Of a DNA stretch of 64,000 bases, positions 7,206 through 15,158 are shown piece after piece (within the stretch, counting starts at the first letter, position 1; each line of letters starts with the position of its first letter). The stretch lies in contig CAVSGQ010000003.1 in assembly GCA_963727495.1 (NCBI GenBank), forward strand, positions 1-64,000, written 5' to 3'. The stretch comes from Actinophytocola sp963727495. Lineage in GTDB: Bacteria > Actinomycetota > Actinomycetes > Mycobacteriales > Pseudonocardiaceae. The position numbers and the translations under genes were made by a program. The notes under the pieces are model-generated. The model was not told where the DNA came from and searched no databases. It saw only the letters and a program-made list of their open reading frames with translations.

Positions 7206-9320
7206 TCAGTAGCGCAGCCAGGTCCCGCGCGGCCGGTGCTGGCCGACGCCGCGCTTGCCGTAGTCGCACACGCCGGACCGGAACGCCGCGCGCAGCCGGT
7301 GCTTCTGGTCGGCGGTGAAGCGCACCGGGTAGTCGCGGAAGTCCAGCGGCGTGAGCCTGCACTTGAGCACGTTCATCGCCAGCGGCGAGCCGGCGACCAG
7401 CCGCGGGTTGGACTCGACCTGGTACAACGCGCCGCACTGCCCGGACGGCGGGTAGCTCAGCGGCTGGCGGATCCGCTCGCCGGAGGGCAGGTAGCAGCCG
7501 TCGCCGAGGTCCGCCGGCTTGTTCGCGACGACCTTCGCGGCCGGGTCCCGGCGCGAGTGGTCGGCGTCGATCGCGGTCAGCCAGCGGTCCATCGCGTCCA
7601 GCTCGTAGGCCGAGGCGGCACCGATCTGAGCCGGGGTCGGCGCGTTCTCGATGATCACCTGGTTGGCCGCGGTGCCGTTCGCGTCGAGCAGGCGCTGGCG
7701 GATGATGAACGACATCTCGGCGGTGTGGATGTCCCCGAACGCGCCGGCCTGGTCGAGGTACATCCGCTGGTCGATCACCGGCGTGGTGCGCAGGCCGAGC
7801 CCGCCACTGTTGACGAGGTCGTCGGCGTACGCGGCGGTGAGCGCCCTGGGGTCGGCGACCGTGCGGGCCGCCACCGCCGTGCCGGTGGCGTCGTAGCCGC
7901 CGATGCCGGCGTTCAGCGCCACGAACTGCTCGGCCGTGATGGCCCCGGACTCCAGGGCGGACAGTCCGTACTGGACACCGGTGTTGTCCGCCGGGGAGCG
8001 CACGAAGCCGGTCCGCGGGTTGCGGCCGAGCTGGTTCACCCACTGCTCGGCGGCGCTGCACTTCACGCCGTCCGGGTTGGACACCGGGTCCCAGCGGGCG
8101 TCGACGGGGATCGCCGGCGGGCAGCTGTCGGTCGGCGTGCTGCGGTTGACGAAAGTCTGTCCCCAGGAGACACACGTGCTGTAGGAGACGTAGCCGGCGA
8201 CGGCGAGCCGCTCCTCGGGCGTGAACGACGCGCCGGGGCCGGCGAAGAACTTGTTCAGCAGCCCGCAGTCGGTGACCGGCTGCAGCGTCGTCACCGGGTC
8301 CGGGTAGGAGATGCTCGGGATGATGCCGTCGAGGATGCCCGGGTAGGCGTCGGCGATGTCGTACTGCTGGATCGCGCCGCCGGACCCGCCCCAGCCGATC
8401 GTGTGCGCGATCGGGCCGTAGGTCTCCGCGACGTGCTCCTTGACCATCATCGCGGCCTCGGCGGAGATGACCGTGCTGCAGTTGTTGTCCAGCACGTTCA
8501 GCGACGACGACGCGACCGCGTAGCCCTGGGACAGGAACAGGTCGTTCAGCACGCCGCCGGTGGCCGCGCCCTGGTGGTAGCCGCCGTTGCAGCCGCCGCC
8601 GAAGGTGTAGACGAGCCGGTCGTTCCAGCCTGCCTCCGGCCGGGTCGGGGACGGCCCGGACCCGTCGTCCAGGGCGGCGATCTCGTACACCGCACGGTCG
8701 ATCACGCCGGTCTCGACCCGGACGACGTAGGGCACGCTCCGCCCGCCGACGGTGGCCGTGGCGAGGTCGGCGGGCCGCGCCGACGGGTCGGCGAGCGGCG
8801 CGAACGTGCCGCCGGTGGTGCGGTACAGGTAGCGGACGACCGCCGGCGCCTCGCACAGCGGCTGCTCGGCGGGGGCGAGGCCGAACGCCGTCGTCTCGCA
8901 GAAGAACGGGCGCTGCTGGCGGCCGGAGAAGACCGGGCCGGACAGTGCGTGGTTGGTGATCCGCAGGTCCGCGTGCCGGCCGCCGGCCCTCGCGGTGACG
9001 GTGTTGTGCCCCTCGCGCAGCCCGGTGACGAGACCGAGCAGCGAGCCGTCCGGCTGCCGGACGAAGCTCGAGGTGACGTCCTCGCCGTTGCGGGTGATCC
9101 GCGCCGGCCGGTCGCCGGGCACGCCGACCTGGACCAGGGCGTCGCCGCCGCTGAGGAACCGGGGCTGGGTGTTCGACACGGTCGTGATGGACAACCGGTC
9201 GGTCTGGTGGTGGTGCGTGCCGGCCGCCGATGCGGTGGTCACGCCGGAGAACAGGGTCGCCATTGACGCAGCGGCCGCGAGCACGAGGACGCGGCGGCTG
9301 GTTCTCGGTGCGGTGGACAC
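7206..9320 (-). CDS. Secreted DUF6351 (tannase-like) protein
   Basis: A 704-residue exported protein. The GTG start at 9320 gives a short basic N-terminus (TSRRVLVLAAAASMATLFSG) and an Ala-X-Ala cleavage site near residue 33. The mature part fits DUF6351, an alpha/beta-hydrolase-like family related to tannase/feruloyl esterase. It has YTFGGGCNGGYHQG, which could form the oxyanion region, and a nucleophile-like GWGGSGGAIQQ near residue 320. Six or more cysteines suggest disulfides. Substrate and activity are unknown. It stands alone, with a terminator behind it and a ~90-base divergent promoter region shared with the next gene. Confidence 0.75.
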   Translation of the reverse strand: MSTAPRTSRRVLVLAAAASMATLFSGVTTASAAGTHHHQTDRLSITTVSNTQPRFLSGGDALVQVGVPGDRPARITRNGEDVTSSFVRQPDGSLLGLVTGLREGHNTVTARAGGRHADLRITNHALSGPVFSGRQQRPFFCETTAFGLAPAEQPLCEAPAVVRYLYRTTGGTFAPLADPSARPADLATATVGGRSVPYVVRVETGVIDRAVYEIAALDDGSGPSPTRPEAGWNDRLVYTFGGGCNGGYHQGAATGGVLNDLFLSQGYAVASSSLNVLDNNCSTVISAEAAMMVKEHVAETYGPIAHTIGWGGSGGAIQQYDIADAYPGILDGIIPSISYPDPVTTLQPVTDCGLLNKFFAGPGASFTPEERLAVAGYVSYSTCVSWGQTFVNRSTPTDSCPPAIPVDARWDPVSNPDGVKCSAAEQWVNQLGRNPRTGFVRSPADNTGVQYGLSALESGAITAEQFVALNAGIGGYDATGTAVAARTVADPRALTAAYADDLVNSGGLGLRTTPVIDQRMYLDQAGAFGDIHTAEMSFIIRQRLLDANGTAANQVIIENAPTPAQIGAASAYELDAMDRWLTAIDADHSRRDPAAKVVANKPADLGDGCYLPSGERIRQPLSYPPSGQCGALYQVESNPRLVAGSPLAMNVLKCRLTPLDFRDYPVRFTADQKHRLRAAFRSGVCDYGKRGVGQHRPRGTWLRY

Positions 9321-9410
9321 GGGGCGATCCTGCCACCGCGTGGCGCCCCGGGAAATGCCGAAGATCTCCGTAAGATCAACCGGCTGCCGCACCGGAGGGG
9401 GACCGCGACC

Positions 9411-10175
9411 ATGATGGGCCACAGCCACGCGCTGACCGGCTGGTGCGCGGGGCTCGCCGTGGCCCCGCTGGTCGGCCTGCACACGCTGCCGGAGGTGCTG
9501 CCGTTCGCGACGGCCGCGGCCGGCTACGCGCTGCTGCCCGACCTGGACCACCCCGGCGCGACCGCGTCACGGTTCCTCGGCCCGCTCACCGGGTTGCTGT
9601 CGCGCCTGCTGCGGGTGTGCTCGCGGGGCCTGTACGCGCTGACGAAGGGCCCGCGCGACGAGGACTGCACGGGCACGCACCGGCACATGACCCACACGGT
9701 GGCGTTCGCGGCCCTGCTCGGCTGGGTCGCGACCGCCGTCTCGCGGCTCGGTGGCGCGTGGGCGGTGGGTGGGATCATCGCCTTCGGCCTGCTACTGGCG
9801 GCCGACGTGCTGGGCGACTGGCTGCTGGTGGTGTCCGCGACGGCGGCGGGGTTCACCGCGTACTTCGGCGGTCTGGACGACGCGCTCACGACGTCCACCG
9901 GCTGGGTGGGCGTGGCGGTGGCGCTCGGGTGCGTGATGCACTGCCTGGGCGACGCGGCCACGAAGGCGGGCTGCCCGTTCCTGTGGCCGATCCCCATCGC
10001 GGGCGAGACGTGGTACGAGCTGCGGCCGCCGGGCTGGCTGCGGTTCCGGACGGGTGGCGGGGTCGAGAAGCTGCTGGTGGTGCCGGGTTTCACGGTGGCC
10101 GGGGTGCTGTTGCTGCCCGGCGTGTGGGCGCAGGTGATGGCCCTGGTCGGCCGGTTCGTGCCGCCGAGCACCTGA
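9411..10175 (+). CDS. YdjM-like membrane-bound metal-dependent hydrolase
   Basis: A 254-residue polytopic membrane protein. It begins MMGHSHALTGWCAG, the histidine motif typical of the LexA-regulated YdjM / membrane-bound metal-dependent hydrolase family. The next motif, LLPDLDHPGATASR, supplies acidic and histidine ligands, with further histidines in GTHRHMTHT. About six hydrophobic helices follow. Residue 1 could be either of two adjacent ATGs. The biochemical substrate is not known for the family. A strong hairpin terminator follows within 20 bases. Confidence 0.75.
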   Translation: MMGHSHALTGWCAGLAVAPLVGLHTLPEVLPFATAAAGYALLPDLDHPGATASRFLGPLTGLLSRLLRVCSRGLYALTKGPRDEDCTGTHRHMTHTVAFAALLGWVATAVSRLGGAWAVGGIIAFGLLLAADVLGDWLLVVSATAAGFTAYFGGLDDALTTSTGWVGVAVALGCVMHCLGDAATKAGCPFLWPIPIAGETWYELRPPGWLRFRTGGGVEKLLVVPGFTVAGVLLLPGVWAQVMALVGRFVPPST

Positions 10176-10190
10176 GGTCGTGCCGTGGCA

Positions 10191-10221
10191 GGGCTCCCGA
10201 CCATGGCTTGGCCGGGAGCCC
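10191..10221 (+). terminator. Hairpin terminator between convergent genes
   Basis: gggctcccg (10191-10199) pairs with cgggagccc (10213-10221) around a 13-base loop. It lies between convergent genes and can serve both. Confidence 0.65.
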
Positions 10222-10248
10222 CCGCGTGAGCGGCTCGCCGTTGAACCG

Positions 10249-13110
10249 CTACGTGCTCGGGTTCCTGGGATGGGGAATGTGGATGGTGCGCTCCCGGAGG
10301 AGATCGGGACTCGGTGGTGGTTCGTCGCCGCGCACCGGCTCCAGCACGAGCGCGAGCTCGAGCTGGACGGGTTCGGCCATGTCCGGCGTCCACGGCGTCC
10401 AGGACTCGGCCGCCTCGGCCGCGGCCCACACCGGGGAGTTCGCGACGGGCGAGCCGTTGCTCCCCGGCTCGCCCGCCGCCGAGTACGAATCCGAGGAGGG
10501 AGGCTCCGCGGATTCCGGTAGCTCGATGGACTCCACCACGTGTTCGGCGGGATCGGTCCGCCCCGTCGCCTGAGCGGCACCGGGGTGTTCGATCGCTTGC
10601 GTTCTCGGTGCCGGCTCGACCTCGACGGACGGCTGCCGCGCCGCGCCGGGCTCGGCGTGCCCGGACTCGGCGTCGCCGGACGGCGCGGGGTCGGCCGGTG
10701 GTTGCTCCGCCACCGCGGGCTCGGCGACGGCCGCGGGGGTGTCCGGCTCCGCGACCGCACCCGGGCCGGCCGACACCAGCGAGTCCGCCATGGTCGCCTC
10801 GATGCCGTCCGCTCCGAACACCGGCCACACCGCGACCGGCTCGGCGGACCCGCGCGGCGCGGGAACCAGCGAGTCGGTCGACGACTCCGCCGAACCACCC
10901 GGCTCCCCGGGGCCCCGCGGCGCGGGAACCAGCGAGTCCGTCGACGGCGACTCCCCGGCACCTGGCTCCGGCGACGAAACCAGCGGATCCGTCGCCGGCT
11001 CCGTCACTGGCTCCGTCACCGAATCCGTCACCGAGTCCGTCACCGGCTCCGTCACCGGCTCCCCGCGCCGTGGCGCCGGAACCAGCGACTCGGTCATCGA
11101 CGACTCGGTCAGCGACGACTCGGCCATCGGCTCCCCGCGCCGTGGCGCCGGAACCAGCGAGTCCGTCGACGGCGGCTCGGCCGGCCCGCCGGCCCGCGGC
11201 CGCGGTGCCAGCGACTCGGTGCCCCGCGACTCCAGGTCCGGCGGCCGGGGCACCCGCCGCACACCCAGCACCTCGGTCCCGCGCGACTCCATGCCCAGCA
11301 CCTCGGTGCGCGGCGAGTCACTCAGGGCGGACCCGCGAGCCCGCGGCACCGGCGGCGCGTCACGGCGCGGAGCCTGCGGCCCGGGATCGCGCGGCCGCGG
11401 GATCCGCGACGGCCCGGGCACCGGGGGCTCGACCGGCACCCGGCCACCGTGCACCGGCGGGAGGGTGGACGGCCCGTGCGGCACCGGCGGGCGACCGTGG
11501 CCCGACGACGGGTGTGCGCCCGGCACGAACCCGTTGACCGGCGGCGCGAACCTGGCGGGCGGGTGCGGCTGCGCGTGCGGACCGCGCAGCGGCGGCGGCA
11601 CCGGGCCGAACATCAGCGGCGCGCCCACCTGCGGCCGCCGCGGCGAGGCATACCTGCGGCGCGGCGCCGCCGGAGCGTGGAACGCGGGCAGGTGCGCCGG
11701 AGGTGCCCCGTGCCCGTTCGGCGCCGGGCGGGCAGGCGGCGCGCGGCGAACGGCGGGCGGTAGCTGCGCGGACATCCGCGGCGCGGGCAGCCGCACCGGC
11801 TCCGTCGGCCGACCGCCCGCGCGCACCGTGACCGGCAGGCCGGCGTGCATGCCGAACAGAATCTGTCCACACAGGACCACCAGCAGCGCGAGCAGCGGCC
11901 ACTCCCACGCCGACGTCGAGCTGTGCAGCAGTCCGCAGGCGAGCGCCGTCGCGCCCGCGATGGCGTAGCCGATGCCCTGCACCATCGACGACAGCGCCGC
12001 CGCGGTGTCGCCGTCCGCCGCCGCGCGCAGCGAGATCATCGTCAGCGCCAGGCCGACCGCGGGCATCCCGAGCCCCAGGCCGATGGACCACAGCCACGGC
12101 CCCCACTCGGGCAGTACCAGCAGGCCGACGATCGCGACCAGGTTCGGCGCCGCGAGCGCCACGGCCAGACCGGACTGGCCGGTCGTCCCCCGCGCCCAGC
12201 GCGGCACGAGCAGCGCGATCGGCACGCCCAGCGCCATCGCGACGGTGAACATCCACTCGACCCGCGTCGGGTCCACGTGAGAGTAGTCACGCAGGATGCT
12301 GGGCAGCCAGCCCATGATGCTGAACGTGAACCCGGACGTCAGTCCGAAGTGGAGCGTGAGTGACCACGCCGTGCCGGCCGGTGCCAGGCTGCCCGGGCCG
12401 GGGTGCTTCTTCGCCCGCACCGACGGTTCGGTGAACCGCCGGGACGCCACCCGCCACGCCGCCCACGCCGCCGCCGCGAGCAGCGCCCAGCCGCTCACGC
12501 CGAGCTGCCAGGAACTGCGCCCGGCCACCTGCGGGGTGACCAGCGCGCCGAGGCCGCTGCCGCCGCCCATCGCCGCGATGTAGCACCCGGTCAGCAGCGC
12601 CCACGAGCGCGCGGGCGCCGCGTGCGTGATGACCGGGAGCAGCGTGCCCAGCACGGCGATCGCGAGGCACGCGAGGATCGTCCCGACCAGCAGGAGCAGT
12701 GGGCCGGCCAGCACGCGGGCCGCGAGGGTCGCCGCGAGCACGGCCAGCGCCAGGGACACGGTGCGGGCCGTACCGAAACGCGATCGCATCCCCCAGGCCA
12801 CTCCGCCGCCGACCGCGAAGCACCACACCGGGGCGGCGACGACGACGGAGGCGAGCACGGCGGACATCCCGGTACCGGACCGGATGTCCGCCAGCATGGC
12901 GCCCACGCTCGTGACGGCGGGGCGCAAGTTCAGCGCCAGCAAGGGAACCGCGACCAGCACGCCCACGGACAGCGCCAGGCGGGCGCCGACCACGGGTGCC
13001 TCGGCGACGGGGTGGTGGTCTGCGCGGTGCAGGCCGCCGCCCGACGGCCGGACCGGAACAAGGACTCGGTAGGGCGGCGAGCTCCGCCCGAGGACGTGAT
13101 TCGGCCTCAT
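10249..13110 (-). CDS. CynX/NimT-type MFS transporter with long disordered C-terminal tail
   Basis: A 953-residue protein in two parts. Residues ~45-425 contain about 12 membrane helices of the cyanate/nitroimidazole (CynX/NimT) branch of the MFS, with the hallmark NLRPAVTSVGAML in helix 1. From ~430 on, a >500-residue Pro/Ala/Arg-rich then Glu/Ser/Thr-rich tail follows, with repeated units of the form TDSLVPAPRRGEP (copies near 10,860-10,930, 11,060-11,180 and others) ending IPHPRNPST. Family members normally stop at ~400 residues. The ATG at 13110 was chosen because the upstream extension is arginine-rich and not transporter-like. The tail is predicted cytoplasmic and disordered. The transported substrate is unknown. 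Confidence 0.75.
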   Translation of the reverse strand: MRPNHVLGRSSPPYRVLVPVRPSGGGLHRADHHPVAEAPVVGARLALSVGVLVAVPLLALNLRPAVTSVGAMLADIRSGTGMSAVLASVVVAAPVWCFAVGGGVAWGMRSRFGTARTVSLALAVLAATLAARVLAGPLLLLVGTILACLAIAVLGTLLPVITHAAPARSWALLTGCYIAAMGGGSGLGALVTPQVAGRSSWQLGVSGWALLAAAAWAAWRVASRRFTEPSVRAKKHPGPGSLAPAGTAWSLTLHFGLTSGFTFSIMGWLPSILRDYSHVDPTRVEWMFTVAMALGVPIALLVPRWARGTTGQSGLAVALAAPNLVAIVGLLVLPEWGPWLWSIGLGLGMPAVGLALTMISLRAAADGDTAAALSSMVQGIGYAIAGATALACGLLHSSTSAWEWPLLALLVVLCGQILFGMHAGLPVTVRAGGRPTEPVRLPAPRMSAQLPPAVRRAPPARPAPNGHGAPPAHLPAFHAPAAPRRRYASPRRPQVGAPLMFGPVPPPLRGPHAQPHPPARFAPPVNGFVPGAHPSSGHGRPPVPHGPSTLPPVHGGRVPVEPPVPGPSRIPRPRDPGPQAPRRDAPPVPRARGSALSDSPRTEVLGMESRGTEVLGVRRVPRPPDLESRGTESLAPRPRAGGPAEPPSTDSLVPAPRRGEPMAESSLTESSMTESLVPAPRRGEPVTEPVTDSVTDSVTEPVTEPATDPLVSSPEPGAGESPSTDSLVPAPRGPGEPGGSAESSTDSLVPAPRGSAEPVAVWPVFGADGIEATMADSLVSAGPGAVAEPDTPAAVAEPAVAEQPPADPAPSGDAESGHAEPGAARQPSVEVEPAPRTQAIEHPGAAQATGRTDPAEHVVESIELPESAEPPSSDSYSAAGEPGSNGSPVANSPVWAAAEAAESWTPWTPDMAEPVQLELALVLEPVRGDEPPPSPDLLRERTIHIPHPRNPST

Positions 13111-14063
13111 GCCGGGCCTCCAGCTGCGGTTGGTCGAAATGCCCCGCAGGGCGACGCAGACGCGAGTGCCTTTTCGGCACGCCAAGGACGACGACCTGAT
13201 CCGCGGTGCTGGAGGGGACGCAGGGGTACGTCGCCGGGGTCCTGCGACGCTCGGCGAGGGTGACGATGAGGGGTTTCGGTGCGGTTGCGAGACTGCCAGG
13301 GAAACAACGAGGAAATGGGAGAGTACGACTTGGTGCGGTCTACCCTAACGCGTTAGTGGATATAAGATTACGTCCCGAATGGATATCAGGGAATAGGGCT
13401 GAATAACGATTGGGAACCGCGAGCGCGGTGCTGCACGTGCAAGCGTGCCGTGCACGAATTGCGGCTACGATCGGTGATCCCGGCCCCCTTTCGCTGCCGC
13501 CTTCCGAGTGACGGGCGAAAGTCGAGCGGCCCAACACAGTAACCGGACCGGCCCGCGTGGGCTGCCACCAGCAGGGTTGCGGTGTGCTCCGGTCGGACAC
13601 CAGCCGCACCTCCGCTGACGCCGCACCGATCCGATAGTCAAAACCGGGCCGAGCATCCACAACGGACGAATTGAGGGAATGCGGTGGCCTGCCTGAAGGA
13701 ATTTCCGGCTCGATCGAAACCGTCCAATAAGGATAACGCCGCGGCCGGTTGGCCCGCCGTGTACGGCGGTGTGCGCCCGCGAGGCCGAAACGCCCGACCG
13801 CGTGATCCGATCGCGGCCTCGAAAAAGTCACGTTCCCATAACGCGTTGTGCATTCCCGGGGTACGCCCGCGGCCGTGAGGCGGTGTCGCGTGGAGCGGCC
13901 GGTGATCACCTCGTCGCGGACCTCCCGTTCCCGGGCGGTGAGCCCGCGGGCCGCGCGGCGGCAACCCCGGAAGCACACCGCCTGCGGGCGTGTGGTGAGC
14001 GGCCTCGGGTAGCGTCCCGCGCGGAGCGGCCCGCCGGGGCCGCGGTGAGGGGAACACGCGAGA
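13111..14063. other. Long gap with decayed coding pieces
   Basis: About 950 bases without an intact gene. The part from 13,300 to 13,850 is less GC-rich than its surroundings (for example tggatataagattacg and gaatgga nearby), a possible sign of foreign or non-coding DNA. The right part holds a LuxR-HTH-like relic and then the promoter of the acidic protein gene. Confidence 0.5.
13861..13945 (-). pseudogene. Relic of a LuxR/GerE helix-turn-helix
   Basis: A reading frame gives GLTAREREVRDEVITGRSTR followed by HRLTAAGV. This matches the start of the GerE domain (LTxREREVL..VA.G.S), but the recognition helix is lost and the frame runs on as arginine-rich noise. It is best read as a decayed regulator end. 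Confidence 0.35.
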
Positions 14064-14795
14064 ATGTTCGAGCTGGACGAGGACGACACGCAGTGGACCG
14101 ACGCGGCCCGCGAGTCGTTCCGCGCCGCGGCGGCGAGCCTGGTCGAGGCGGTCCGCCGGCACAGCACGGCGCTGCTGGAGATGACCGGCACCGACGCCGA
14201 CGCGGAGGCCATCGCCGAGATCGGTGAGCAGCTGGAGGCGGCCGCGACCGCGTATGCCGACACGCAGTTCGAGCTCTCCGGCACGGTCCCGCCGCTCGGC
14301 CTGGACGAGGAGGACGACTACTCCTACGAGGACCTCTACGGCGAGGAGGACCACGAGGATCTCGACGAGGAGGATCTCGACGAGGATCTCGACGAGGACG
14401 GCGAGGACGGCGAGGATCTCGACGAGGACGGCGAGGACGAGGAGGCCGGCGAGCCCGCGGCCCGGCTGACCGTGCTGCACCGGGTGGACTTCGTCGTCAC
14501 TGACGAGCCGGCCGTGATCCAGGCCGGCAAGGAGGCCTGCCACGAGAGCTGGGACCCGGCCGACGACGAGGATCCGGTCGACATCACCGACCTCGGCGGC
14601 GCACTCCAGCAGATCCAGCAGGTCGGCGGCATCGAGGCGCTCGTGGACACCCCGGGCCTGGCCAGCGCGGGCGCGACGACGTGGGTGCTGGAGGCCACCG
14701 AACTGCTCGACGAGAGCGACCTGGCCGACCCGTTCGCGCTCGGCGCGGACGGCCCGCAGCGGCTCCTGCACCGCCTGGACGACGTGGCAAGCTAG
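14064..14795 (+). CDS. Acidic protein of unknown function
   Basis: A 243-residue soluble protein. A helical N-terminal ~75 residues (AARESFRAAAASLVEAVRR) is followed by a very acidic repeat at about 90-132 built from EDL, DEE and EDG units. A compact C-terminal domain then begins ARLTVLHRVDFVVTDEPAV and contains ITDLGGALQQIQQVGGIEAL. It has no signal peptide or membrane segment. The acidic linker is encoded by near-repeats of gaggatctcgac, so its length may vary between strains. The family was not recognised. It is followed after 5 bases by a truncated SDR frame. Confidence 0.7.
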   Translation: MFELDEDDTQWTDAARESFRAAAASLVEAVRRHSTALLEMTGTDADAEAIAEIGEQLEAAATAYADTQFELSGTVPPLGLDEEDDYSYEDLYGEEDHEDLDEEDLDEDLDEDGEDGEDLDEDGEDEEAGEPAARLTVLHRVDFVVTDEPAVIQAGKEACHESWDPADDEDPVDITDLGGALQQIQQVGGIEALVDTPGLASAGATTWVLEATELLDESDLADPFALGADGPQRLLHRLDDVAS

Positions 14796-14800
14796 ACGCC

Positions 14801-15034
14801 GTGTCGCGCGTCCTGATCACCGGGTCGGCCGACGGCCTCGGGCTCATGGCCGGCCGGCTGCTGCTCGACGAGGGCCACGAGGTGGTCCTGCACGCCCGCA
14901 ACGAGTCCCGGGCCGCCGACACCCGCGCGGCCGCGCCCGGTGCCGCGGACGTCCTGGTCGGCGACCTGGCCGGCATCGAGGAGACCCGCGGGCTCGCCGC
15001 CTGCGCCGCCCTCACCGGCACCGAGATCACCTGA
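14801..15034 (+). pseudogene. 5' fragment of a short-chain dehydrogenase gene
   Basis: A GTG start opens a 77-residue frame, VSRVLITGSADGLGLMAG..., with the Rossmann dinucleotide motif TGSADGLG and the VLVGDLAG acidic turn of SDR enzymes. It then stops after ALTGTEIT. Functional SDRs are ~230 residues or longer, so the NNAG and YxxxK parts are missing. The break coincides with the intergenic repeat cluster that follows. Confidence 0.6.
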
Positions 15035-15035
15035 C

Positions 15036-15157
15036 CCGCGAGTCCAACCCTCCCGACCCGCGAGTCCCCCATTGCGGACCGGCGAGTCCCCCATTCCGGA
15101 CGCCGGGCTCGGCGCCGGAACGGGGGACTCGCGCGTCCGGAACGGGGGACTCGCGGG
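15036..15157. repeat. Cluster of GCGAGTCCCCC intergenic repeats in inverted arrangement
   Basis: Three direct units of the form cgcgagtcccccattccgga (starting near 15036, 15058 and 15080) face two reverse-complement units, ccggaacgggggactcgcg, near 15116 and 15138. Spacing is about 22 bases and they form a large hairpin. The cluster lies between the truncated SDR and the end of the glycanase gene, so it could act as a bidirectional terminator. A related unit occurs near 59,489. Confidence 0.65.
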
Positions 15158-15158
15158 G

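Noticed and set aside
6925..9336. Extension of the IniR-like frame far upstream to 1567 residues
   Set aside because: The added part is an Arg/Pro-rich shadow of the DUF6351 gene; the regulator starts at the GTG at 6924.
13340..14284. A 314-residue minus-strand open frame across the gap
   Set aside because: Apart from the short LuxR-like piece it has no protein-like pattern, and it overlaps the acidic-protein gene in antisense.
15036..15157. Possible CRISPR array
   Set aside because: The units are short, face both ways, have almost no spacers between them, and no cas genes are present.
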